From a bacterium (GTDB taxonomy: Bacteria; Chloroflexota; Dehalococcoidia; Tepidiformales; Tepidiformaceae): DNA of 7,889 nt. Under the pieces are notes generated by a model that saw only the letters and a list, made by a program, of their open reading frames with translations, ran no database searches and was not told the DNA's origin. Each line of letters starts with the position of its first letter. Position 1 is the stretch's first letter. Made by a program: the position numbers and the translations under genes. Positions 1 through 6,970 of the stretch are shown in pieces. The stretch covers positions 1 through 7,889 of the forward strand of contig CAMAUF010000082.1 of assembly GCA_945861295.1 (NCBI GenBank), in the 5' to 3' direction.

Positions 1-463
1 CGCCGAATCCCTGCCGGGGAGGACCGCCGAAGCCGCCTTGTGGGGGCCGGTCGCCGAAGTTGCCGCGAGGGGGGCCACCGAAGCCGCCCTGTGGGGGACG
101 GTCGCCGAAGTTGCCGCGAGGGGGACCACCAAAGCCACCCTGTGGCGGCCGGTCGCCAAAGTTGCCCGGCGGGCGCGGCGCGCCATACGCCGGACGCGGC
201 GCTCCGGGGGGCGGCCCAGCTTCGCGCGGGCGCGCTTCGTTGACCGTGAGGGGGCGCCCTTCGAGCATCGTGCCGTTGAGCGCGAGCACCGCCTTGTCGG
301 CATCGCCGTCGTCCATTTCGACGAAGCCGAAGCCGCGGGAACGGTTTGTTTCCCGATCGATGACGACGCGCGCCGAAATCACGCCGCCGTGCGCTTCGAA
401 TGTCTGGCGCAGTTGTTGATCTCCCGTCTGCCACGACAGGTTTCCGACGTAGAGCCTCTTCAT
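1..463 (-). CDS. RRM-domain RNA-binding protein with Gly/Pro-rich repeat tail (3' end outside window)
   Basis: This reading frame starts with ATG at 463 and stays open for 154 codons to the window edge, so the C-terminus is missing. Residues 1-78 form one RNA recognition motif: RNP2 is LYVGNL (residues 4-9) and RNP1 is RGFGFVEM (43-50), with the aromatic residues that stack on RNA bases in place. From residue about 80 the chain becomes Pro/Gly/Arg-rich and low in complexity, then enters three identical 17-residue repeats. A GGAAGG Shine-Dalgarno sequence lies 3 bases upstream of the ATG, supporting this start. Single-RRM proteins with glycine-rich tails are known from cyanobacteria, planctomycetes and other bacteria. 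They bind RNA and are often linked to cold or stress response, but no specific role can be read here. The gene is divergent from the nuo operon, so any functional link is only positional. Confidence 0.93.
   Translation of the reverse strand, partial: MKRLYVGNLSWQTGDQQLRQTFEAHGGVISARVVIDRETNRSRGFGFVEMDDGDADKAVLALNGTMLEGRPLTVNEARPREAGPPPGAPRPAYGAPRPPGNFGDRPPQGGFGGPPRGNFGDRPPQGGFGGPPRGNFGDRPPQGGFGGPPRQGFG
14..166 (-). repeat. Three tandem 51-bp coding repeats (17-residue unit GNFGDRPPQGGFGGPPR)
   Basis: Three adjacent 51-base units (166-116, 115-65 and 64-14 on the minus strand) encode the identical peptide GNFGDRPPQGGFGGPPR, residues 100-150 of the RRM protein. The DNA copies differ only at a few mostly third-codon positions, so the amino-acid sequence appears to be maintained by selection or the duplication is recent. 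The unit mixes Phe, Arg and Gly in the manner of RGG/FG-type disordered tails. After the third copy the frame continues QGFG, so the repeat tract ends or degenerates near the window edge. Confidence 0.95.
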
Positions 464-489
464 GTACCTTCCGCTGTGCCTTTCCCACC

Positions 490-506
490 GGCGGCCGATG
501 GCCGCC
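490..506 (-). promoter_or_regulatory. Perfect 7-bp stem hairpin in the 5' leader of the RRM gene
   Basis: GGCGGCC and GGCCGCC form a perfect 7-bp GC-only stem around a 3-base loop. It ends 26 bases upstream of the RRM start codon, and the Shine-Dalgarno sequence (467-472) lies between hairpin and start. No U-run follows it in either direction, so it does not look like an intrinsic terminator. A leader hairpin next to the ribosome binding site could affect mRNA stability or translation; this is inference. A possible minus-strand -10 element (TATTAT, 520-525) lies just upstream, but there is no credible -35 box with it. Confidence 0.45.
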
Positions 507-636
507 CGAACGTGGCGCAATAATAGGGGAAAGGGCGGGCTGAATCACTCTTTCTCAGCCGCAACGCCAGAAAATTCCACCAACCCGGCCGAATGAATCG
601 ACATTATGGCTTTTTACCATGACTCTTTTCCGAACC

Positions 637-665
637 TTGCCCGGCTTTCGGCCCGGCCGTAGAGT
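637..665 (+). promoter_or_regulatory. Candidate sigma70-like promoter for the nuo operon
   Basis: TTGCCC (637-642) and TAGAGT (660-665) each match 4 of 6 consensus bases and are separated by 17 bases, the optimal spacing. Transcription would start near 672, about 75 bases before nuoA. In such GC-rich DNA a match of this quality can occur by chance, so this is a weak call, but it is the best-placed pair I found upstream of nuoA. Confidence 0.25.
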
Positions 666-686
666 TTGTGTCGCCAATCACAAGCA

Positions 687-712
687 GCGAGGCGGCTTAG
701 AACCGCTCTCGC
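687..712 (+). promoter_or_regulatory. Bulged 9-bp stem-loop in the nuo leader
   Basis: GCGAG (687-691) and GCGG (692-695) pair with CCGC (703-706) and CTCGC (708-712), leaving a single bulged T at 707 and a 7-base loop (696-702). The structure lies 33 bases upstream of the nuoA ATG and would sit in the transcript leader if the promoter at 637-665 is real. No T-run follows, so it is not a typical terminator. It could stabilise the 5' end of the operon mRNA or be a regulatory target; both are inference. Confidence 0.45.
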
Positions 713-745
713 CTGCCCGCCGCTGGCAGCTTGGAGCCCCCGGTC

Positions 746-1108
746 ATGAGCTTTTACGACTCTTGGTCCGCCGTCATGATGGCCGCGATCGCGGGGTTCA
801 TCCTCGTGCTCACGGCCCTGATGGCGACGAAGCTGCTCGCGCCCTATTCGCGTGAACGGGCCAAGGGCGTCTCGTACGAATGCGGGATGTTGCCGATCGG
901 CCGGAACTGGTCCCAGATCCACGTCCGGTACTATCTGATCGCCATCCTCTTTCTGATCTTCGATGTCGAGACCGTCTTCATCTTCCCGTGGGCGGTCACC
1001 TTCGTGGACCTGCCGAAGTACGTCTTCTACGAGATGCTGGTCTTCGTCGGCGTCCTTGCGGCCGGCCTAGCCTATGCGTGGCGCCGCGGCGTCTTGGAGT
1101 GGAAATGA
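746..1108 (+). CDS. nuoA: NADH-quinone oxidoreductase subunit A
   Basis: NuoA (ND3 homologue, 120 residues, normal length) is a small three-helix membrane subunit beside NuoH near the quinone entry of complex I. Hydrophobic segments lie at about residues 8-31, 61-83 and 88-109. The signature YECG is at about 45-48, in the loop between helices 1 and 2, with the cysteine known from mitochondrial ND3 to be exposed in the deactive state. The run RYYLIAILFLIFDVETVFIFPWA is the second family signature. I chose ATG at 746 because GGAG (733-736) sits 9 bases upstream; an in-frame TTG at 731 would place that Shine-Dalgarno sequence inside the gene. It is the first gene of the operon and its stop overlaps the nuoB start (ATGA). 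Confidence 0.96.
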   Translation: MSFYDSWSAVMMAAIAGFILVLTALMATKLLAPYSRERAKGVSYECGMLPIGRNWSQIHVRYYLIAILFLIFDVETVFIFPWAVTFVDLPKYVFYEMLVFVGVLAAGLAYAWRRGVLEWK

Positions 1109-1671
1109 GCACGAAGCCGAGCAGCGCGATCGCCTACGTCCCCGATTTCGGGGCGGAAGCCCAACGCCTTCTGCCCGTCGATGTCCCGCACGGCCAGGCG
1201 GCGTACCGCATCGTCCTGCCGGGCGTCATCCAGACCGGCGCCGACGTGCTTTTGGCGGTCGGCCGCAAGTCCTCGCTCTGGCCGATGACCTTCGGCCTCG
1301 CCTGCTGCGCCATCGAGATGATCGGCACGTTCATGGCGAACCACGACCTCGACCGCTTCGGCATCGTCCCTTGGGCGAGCCCGCGCCAAAGTGACGTCAT
1401 GGTCGTCTCGGGCACGGTGACCAAAAAGATGGCCCCCGCGATCAAGCTGCTCTACGAACAGATGCCGAACCCGAAGTACGTGATTTCGATGGGCGCCTGC
1501 GCGACCAACGGCGGGCCCTACACCGAATACGACCGCGTGCTCCAGGGCGTCGACAAGATCATCCCGGTCGATGTCTACGTCCCAGGCTGCCCGCCGCGGC
1601 CCGAGGCGCTGCTCGATGGCTTCCTCGCGCTCCAGAAGAAAATCATGGAAGAGAAGAGGATGGTCGGATGA
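1105..1671 (+). CDS. nuoB: NADH-quinone oxidoreductase subunit B (cluster N2 subunit)
   Basis: NuoB (PSST homologue, 188 residues) holds the terminal 4Fe-4S cluster N2 that passes electrons to quinone. The four expected ligands are all present: the tandem Cys67-Cys68 in GLACCAIEM, Cys132 in MGACATNGG and Cys162 in VPGCPPRPEAL. SPRQSD at 92-97 is also conserved. The first 40 or so residues are a variable extension, while the core from about residue 41 aligns throughout. The start overlaps nuoA by 4 bases, and GGAG (1096-1099) lies 5 bases upstream. The segment after the CysCys pair reads TFMANHDLDRFG. Here the Arg usual in the family (for example ARNDLARFG in Thermus, as I recall it) is Asn, which may alter the N2 surroundings. 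Confidence 0.97.
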   Translation: MSTKPSSAIAYVPDFGAEAQRLLPVDVPHGQAAYRIVLPGVIQTGADVLLAVGRKSSLWPMTFGLACCAIEMIGTFMANHDLDRFGIVPWASPRQSDVMVVSGTVTKKMAPAIKLLYEQMPNPKYVISMGACATNGGPYTEYDRVLQGVDKIIPVDVYVPGCPPRPEALLDGFLALQKKIMEEKRMVG

Positions 1672-2215
1672 GCAAGGCGTCCGCCTTCCCCTACCCCGTC
1701 GGCACGCAAGCGCCGAACGCCAAGCTGGCGGAGTTGCTGGCTGCGCTCGTGAACGGGCTGGGTGGGCGCATCGGCCGCACCACGACCGACGTCGATGTCA
1801 CCGTGCCCGTCGATAAGCTCGAAACGCTCGTCCGCGGCTTGCGGGAGCGCTCGGCCCTCTCGTTCGACATGCTGCGAAACGTGGCTGGCGCCGACCTGGG
1901 CGATGAAGGGCTGGCGCTGAAGTACCATTTCTATTCGTTCAAACACGGTCATTGCTTGCAAGTGACGGTCGCGCTGCCGCCGCACCAACACCCACATGCG
2001 GAGGTCCCGACACTCACGGGCCTCTTCCCCGCGGCCGATTGGCACGAGCGCGAGGCGGCGGAGATGTTCGGCATCACCTTCACGGGCCACCCGAACCTCA
2101 AGAACCTCCTTCTCGAAGAAGACCTCCATATCCATCCGCTGCTCAAAGCGCACCCGTTGCAGGTGGCCGAGTTGAAGCAAGGCATCGAAGACGGGCCAGC
2201 GGGGTTTACGTTCTA

Positions 2216-2216
<1 letters not shown>
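1668..2216 (+). CDS. nuoC: NADH-quinone oxidoreductase subunit C
   Basis: NuoC (30-kDa subunit homologue, 182 residues) is a soluble scaffold of the Q module without cofactors, packed against NuoD. The C-terminal family signature is clear: WHEREAAEMFGITFTGHPNL at residues 125-144, corresponding to the E-R-E-x-x-D-M-F-G-x-x-F-x-G-H-P pattern. The N-terminal half has the alpha/beta pattern of the family but little sequence identity. The C-terminus ends soon after HPLLKAHPLQVAELKQ, where others have HPLRKDFP. It is a separate protein, not fused to NuoD as in E. coli. AGAGGA (1655-1660) lies 7 bases before the ATG, and the start overlaps nuoB by 4 bases. Confidence 0.95.
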
Positions 2217-3363
<1,147 letters not shown>

Positions 3364-3367
<4 letters not shown>

Positions 3368-4509
3368 TCGAGTTCCCTCTCGGAAGCGAAATGTTCGGGA
3401 TCTGGAACTGGGCGGACGCGGCCATCCGGATCGTGATCGTGGTCCTCGTCATGACGATCGTCGCGATGTACCTGATCTACGGCGAGCGCAAGATTGTGGC
3501 GCGCTTCCAGCAACGCCTCGGCCCCACGCGGACCGGGCCCGCCGGCCTGCTCCAGTCCTTCGCCGACGCGGTCAAGTTGATCTCCAAGGAAGACATCCGC
3601 CCCGATGGCGCCGACCGCTGGGTCTTTGAATTCGCGCCCTACGCGACCTTTATCCCCGTCTTCATGACGCTCTGCGTCCTCCCCTTCGCGGCGGATTGGG
3701 GCGTCCGCAACCTGCCGCTCGGCATGTTCTTCGTCTTCGCGGTACTCGGCCTCAATATCGTCGGAGTGATGATGGCTGGCCTGGGCTCGGGCAATAAGTT
3801 CGCCCTGATCGGCGGCGTCCGGGCGGCGGCCCAGATGATCAGCTACGAGATCCCGCTCGTCCTCAGTCTCCTCTCCGTCTCGATGATCGCTGGCACGCTT
3901 GACCTCAACGAATTCGCCGCCAAACAGGGCGATTATCCATTCGTCATCCTGCAGCCACTCGCCTTCATCATCTTCGTGACGGCGATGCTTTCCGAACTCC
4001 ATCGCGCGCCCTTCGACATCCCCGTGGCTGAATCGGAGATCGTCGGCGGCTACTTCGTGGAATACTCTGGCATCCGCTGGAGCATGTTCATGCTGACGGA
4101 GTACGCGGCCCTGTGGTCGTTCAGCGTTTTCGGCGGCATCGTCTTCCTCGGCGGTTGGAACTTCCCGATGGGCAACGAGTGGGGCTGGGGTTGGCAGCTC
4201 GCCCTGACCTTCATCAAGTCCGCGCTGTTCATTTTCTTCATCTTCTGGGTCCGCTCCACGGTGCCGCGGCTCCGGATCGACCAATTGATGACCTTCTGCT
4301 GGAAGATCCTGCTGCCGCTGAGCCTGGTCCAAGTCGTCGCCAACGGCTTCATCTTGGTGTACGACGGGCCATACTGGCTGTTGTCGCTCACGAGCGGCGT
4401 CGGGGCCATACTGCTGATCGCCATCATCATCAATCGCGCATTCCGCCGCCGGACGGCCACGACATCGCTCGTCGGGGCCTATAGGGGCGCTCAGGTGTCT
4501 GCCCAATGA
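3364..4509 (+). CDS. nuoH: NADH-quinone oxidoreductase subunit H
   Basis: NuoH (ND1 homologue, 381 residues) is the membrane subunit that forms the quinone tunnel entry and the start of the proton path. Eight or so hydrophobic helices are visible. Family signatures are ERKIVARFQQRLGPTRTGP (41-59), FADAVKLISKEDIRP (66-80), SYEIPLVLSLL (160-170), ELHRAPFDIPVAESEIVGGY (211-230) and WVRSTVPRLRIDQLM (295-309). The loop usually reading PFDLPExExE has Val221 where the first Glu is expected. I chose GTG at 3364 because the strong GGGAGG (3351-3356) is 7 bases upstream and it overlaps the nuoD stop by 4 bases; the next candidate, ATG at 3391, has no such site. The start of nuoI overlaps its stop. Confidence 0.96.
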
Positions 4510-6134
4510 AAGGTCTTCTCAAGGGTCTCGGCGTCACCCTGTCAACCTTCTCCCGGAAGCCCGTCACGGTGGAGTATCCGGACGAGCGCCGCGTACTGCC
4601 CGAACGGCAACGCAGCTTTCCGGTCCTCCTCTGGGATTTTGACCACGACGAGCCCGTCTGCACCGGCTGCAACGTCTGCATCCGCAACTGCCCGGTCGAT
4701 TGCATGACGGCGACGATGGTCGATAACCCGCAGCACCCCGAAGGTACGAGCAACCGGCGCAAAATCGTCGACAAGTTCTGGATCGATTACGCGCGTTGTA
4801 TGCGCTGCAACATCTGCGTCGAGGTGTGCCCGTTCGAAGCGATCGTCATGGACAACAACTGGTCAGGTCACGAACAAGCGGTCTATGACCGGCGTGACCT
4901 GCACAAGGACATCGACGACCTTCTCGCAGGAAGCAAGTCCGGCGAATTGACGCAGCCCTGGCGGCCACAAGACAGCCTCGAACTGATCGAACGCGCGACG
5001 AAGGGAGAAGCGCTTCCGGAAGAAGCCTTCAAAGTGTCGCGCCCAGAGGCTCGCCAGGCGCAGCTCAGGCGCATCGCCGATGGCGGCCCCAGGGCCATCC
5101 AGGAGCGCGAGCCCGAGAAGCCGAAGGTCACCGCCACTGCCAAGGGCGCAGCCGGCGCGGCGACCGCTGGCGTCGAAATGGAAGTCCTCTCGGAATCGAA
5201 GATCAAGGCGAAGCGGATGCGGGCCGGGCGCGCCGCCAAGGAACTGCGCGATAAGGGCGAGGCTGTCCCCGCCGATCTGCTCGCGGAGATCGAGAAGTAC
5301 ACCACCATGAAGGCGGGCGTGCCCTACGCCGTGGGCGGCCCCGTCGCGAGCGCCGGCGGCGGCACGGGCGTGATCCTCACCGGCCTCCAGGACGACGGTT
5401 CGATGCGCTTCCCGCCGGGCGTTGGCGATGGCCCCAAGGGCGATGCAAACAGCGCCGAGAAAGTCCGCGCCCGTCGCACGCGCGCCGAGCGCCAATTCAA
5501 GGATCTGACGGCCAAGGGCGAACCCATCCCGGAAGAGATGGCGAAGACGCTGTATGACCTTGGCTCCGACCTAGCGCCGGCTGGCACGATCTGGGCGGCC
5601 CTGGCTGGCTCGGGTGGCGGGGGCGGCGCCGCATTAGCTGGGGGCGTCCCGCTGACGGGCCTCAACGACGATGGTTCCATGCGCTTCCCGCCGGGCGTCG
5701 GCGACGGCCCCAAAGGCGACCCAAACAGCCCGGACAAGGTTCGCGCCCGCCGCATGCGCGCAGAGCGCCAGGCGAAGGAGTTTTCCGCCAAAGGCGACGC
5801 CGTCCCGGACGAGGTCGCCCGAACCCTGTATGACCTCGGGTCCGACCTAGCGCCAGGCGGCTCCATCTGGGCGAGCCTCGCCGGCAGCGGTGGTGGCGCT
5901 GCGGCCGCCACATCCGCGGCGGTCGGCGGCTCATTCGTGGGCGCCGACGGCAAGTGGGCTCCGCCCGCGGCCATGGTCGGCGACAAGGGCACGCCGAACT
6001 CCGCCGAGAAGCTACGCGCCCGGCGCATCCGCGCCGAGCGCAAGGCCCAGGAAGCGACCGCCGCCGGCCAGCCCATCCCGGATGACATCATGGCGACCCT
6101 GCGCGAGCTGGGCAGCCCGATGGCGGGGGGCTAA
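4506..6134 (+). CDS. nuoI: NADH-quinone oxidoreductase subunit I with long repeat-containing C-terminal extension
   Basis: The first 145 or so residues are a complete NuoI (TYKY homologue). There are two 4Fe-4S motifs, Cys52/55/58/62 and Cys98/101/104/108, each followed by Pro, which bind clusters N6a/N6b and relay electrons to N2. VTVEYPDERRVLPER (20-34) is the usual lead-in. Family members are usually about 140-230 residues; this one has 542. The extra 390 residues are hydrophilic, with no membrane segment and no cysteine. They contain four copies of a basic two-helix module (about 231-265, 315-354, 407-446 and 498-537) joined by Gly/Ala-rich linkers. I recognise no named domain there. The frame is continuous with codon use like its neighbours, so this is not a frameshift artefact or a recent foreign insert. 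AGGTG (4493-4497) is 8 bases before the ATG, which overlaps nuoH. Confidence 0.95.
   Translation: MKGLLKGLGVTLSTFSRKPVTVEYPDERRVLPERQRSFPVLLWDFDHDEPVCTGCNVCIRNCPVDCMTATMVDNPQHPEGTSNRRKIVDKFWIDYARCMRCNICVEVCPFEAIVMDNNWSGHEQAVYDRRDLHKDIDDLLAGSKSGELTQPWRPQDSLELIERATKGEALPEEAFKVSRPEARQAQLRRIADGGPRAIQEREPEKPKVTATAKGAAGAATAGVEMEVLSESKIKAKRMRAGRAAKELRDKGEAVPADLLAEIEKYTTMKAGVPYAVGGPVASAGGGTGVILTGLQDDGSMRFPPGVGDGPKGDANSAEKVRARRTRAERQFKDLTAKGEPIPEEMAKTLYDLGSDLAPAGTIWAALAGSGGGGGAALAGGVPLTGLNDDGSMRFPPGVGDGPKGDPNSPDKVRARRMRAERQAKEFSAKGDAVPDEVARTLYDLGSDLAPGGSIWASLAGSGGGAAAATSAAVGGSFVGADGKWAPPAAMVGDKGTPNSAEKLRARRIRAERKAQEATAAGQPIPDDIMATLRELGSPMAGG
5196..6116 (+). repeat. Four imperfect tandem modules encoding the NuoI C-terminal extension
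   Basis: Modules run at 5196-5300, 5448-5567, 5724-5843 and 5997-6116. Each encodes a basic helix (core K-V-R-A-R-R-x-R-A-E-R), then a turn K-G-E/D-x-V/I-P-D/E, then a second helix ending L-x-D-L-G-S in the later copies. Spacing between equivalent lysines (residues 232, 319, 411 and 502) is 87, 92 and 91 residues. The linkers also repeat: DDGSMRFPPGVGDGPKGD is identical at residues 296-313 and 388-405, and IWA(A/S)LAGSGGG recurs at 362 and 454. Modules 2 and 3 are most alike, suggesting the 276-base unit was duplicated last. The first module has lost the GSDL end and the fourth linker is degraded to GDKGTPNS. Confidence 0.9.
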
Positions 6135-6137
6135 CCG

Positions 6138-6641
6138 ATGGCGACCGAAGTCCTCTGGTGGATCTTCGCTGTGGCGATCGTCGCGACCGCCGCTGGCGTC
6201 GTCTTCTCGCGGTCGGTCATCCATTCGGCAATCTGCCTGATCCTGAGCCTCGCCGGTGTTGGCGCTATCTACGCCTTCCTGATGGTCGAGTTCCTGGCGC
6301 TGACACAGTTTCTCATCTACGGCGGCGCCGTCACGGTCCTCATCTTGCTGGCGCTGATGCTCACGCGGGTGGGCGCCACGGGCTTGCCCGACAAGGTCAC
6401 GGGCGCTCAAGCGCCGTTCGCGGCCCTTGTCGGCCTAGGGCTGATGGCGACGCTGATCGGTGTCGCGGTGGGCACGAAATGGCCGAACGACATCGACGAC
6501 GCGCCGACCAACATTCCGGTCGAGCAGATCAGCGAAGTCCTCTTCCGCGACTATGGCGCGCCGTTCGTGATTGCGTCGGTGGTCTTGCTGGTAGCGCTAG
6601 TCGGGGCGATCATCCTCGCCCGGCAAGAGGAGGGGGAATAA
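6138..6641 (+). CDS. nuoJ: NADH-quinone oxidoreductase subunit J
   Basis: NuoJ (ND6 homologue, 167 residues) is a membrane subunit next to NuoA and NuoK, whose third helix bends during the coupling cycle. Five hydrophobic segments lie at about 4-23, 28-49, 53-78, 92-111 and 138-160. The signature LTQFLIYGGAVTVLILLALML (55-75) matches the family's Y-x-G-A-x-x-V-L pattern in the helix with the pi-bulge. Length is normal. The ATG is 3 bases after the nuoI stop, with a G-run (6126-6130) 7 bases upstream that lies within the end of nuoI, so translation is probably coupled to it. Confidence 0.94.
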   Translation: MATEVLWWIFAVAIVATAAGVVFSRSVIHSAICLILSLAGVGAIYAFLMVEFLALTQFLIYGGAVTVLILLALMLTRVGATGLPDKVTGAQAPFAALVGLGLMATLIGVAVGTKWPNDIDDAPTNIPVEQISEVLFRDYGAPFVIASVVLLVALVGAIILARQEEGE

Positions 6642-6645
6642 CGCA

Positions 6646-6954
6646 ATGGTCCCTCTCGAAAACTACCTGATACTGAGCGCGGTTATCTTTAGTCTCGGAG
6701 TGTACGGTGTGCTGGCGCGCCGTAACGCGGTGCTCATCCTGATGAGCGTCGAACTCATGTTGAACGCTGTCAGCATCAACTTTGTCGCGTTCGCAGCGTA
6801 CCTGGACCCGAACAAGATCCTCGGGGCCGTGTTCGCCGTGTTCATCATCACCGTCGCCGCGGCGGAGGTGGGCCTCGCGCTCGCCATCGTCATCCGGCTC
6901 TTCCGCAACCGCTCAACCGCCAACGTGGACGAAGCGGCAACCCTCAAATGGTAA
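6646..6954 (+). CDS. nuoK: NADH-quinone oxidoreductase subunit K
   Basis: NuoK (ND4L homologue, 102 residues, normal length) has three membrane helices and supplies buried glutamates to the proton path. Glu36 in LMSVELMLNAVSINFVAF and Glu74 in VAAAEVGLALAIV correspond to the two essential glutamates known from E. coli NuoK (36 and 72). The C-terminal NVDEAATLKW is also typical. A purine-rich GAGGAGGGGG (6627-6636) inside the end of nuoJ lies 9 bases before the ATG and is the strongest ribosome binding site in the operon. The gap to nuoJ is 4 bases. Confidence 0.97.
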   Translation: MVPLENYLILSAVIFSLGVYGVLARRNAVLILMSVELMLNAVSINFVAFAAYLDPNKILGAVFAVFIITVAAAEVGLALAIVIRLFRNRSTANVDEAATLKW

Positions 6955-6970
6955 GGGGCAGAGGCCAGAG

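Larger units (their letters stand above)
464..745. other. Divergent intergenic region between the RRM gene and nuoA
   Basis: This 282-base stretch separates two divergent genes and must hold the start signals for both. No convincing protein-coding frame is present. I see a GC-rich hairpin on the RRM side (490-506), an AT-richer centre around 519-526 and 570-625, a weak sigma70-like candidate for nuo (637-665), a short inverted repeat (666-683) and a strong bulged hairpin (687-712) on the nuo side. No tRNA, insertion sequence or terminator was recognised. Confidence 0.7.

Noticed and set aside
14..166. CRISPR array
   Set aside because: The 51-base units are contiguous with no spacers and encode a regular peptide in the RRM gene.
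38..523. Long plus-strand open frames at the left edge (Ala/Arg/Gly-rich)
   Set aside because: They are antisense to the RRM gene, which has clear RNP1/RNP2 motifs; their repeats are the mirror of its repeat tail.
603..608. CATAAT (minus strand) as a -10 box for the RRM gene
   Set aside because: No -35 box at acceptable spacing, and it would give a leader of well over 100 bases.
731..745. TTG at 731 as the nuoA start
   Set aside because: It would put the GGAG ribosome binding site inside the gene; ATG at 746 is correctly spaced from it.
1952..2215. N-terminal extension of nuoD back to 1952
   Set aside because: The extra residues lie in another frame over nuoC and look non-native; the ATG at 2216 fits the coupled junction and family length.
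4863..6091. Minus-strand frames opposite the nuoI tail
   Set aside because: The plus-strand frame is continuous with the NuoI ferredoxin domain and its repeats are conserved as peptide (KVRARR, GDGPKGD), whereas the minus-strand frames show no recognisable motif.
5196..6116. E2-type peripheral subunit-binding or lipoyl domains in the NuoI tail
   Set aside because: The Gly/Ala linkers resemble those of acyltransferases, but the modules lack the lipoyl DKA motif and the binding-domain pattern.
5178..6134. Separate gene starting at Met225 of nuoI (5178)
   Set aside because: No ribosome binding site precedes it and no stop separates it from the ferredoxin domain, so a fusion protein is simpler.
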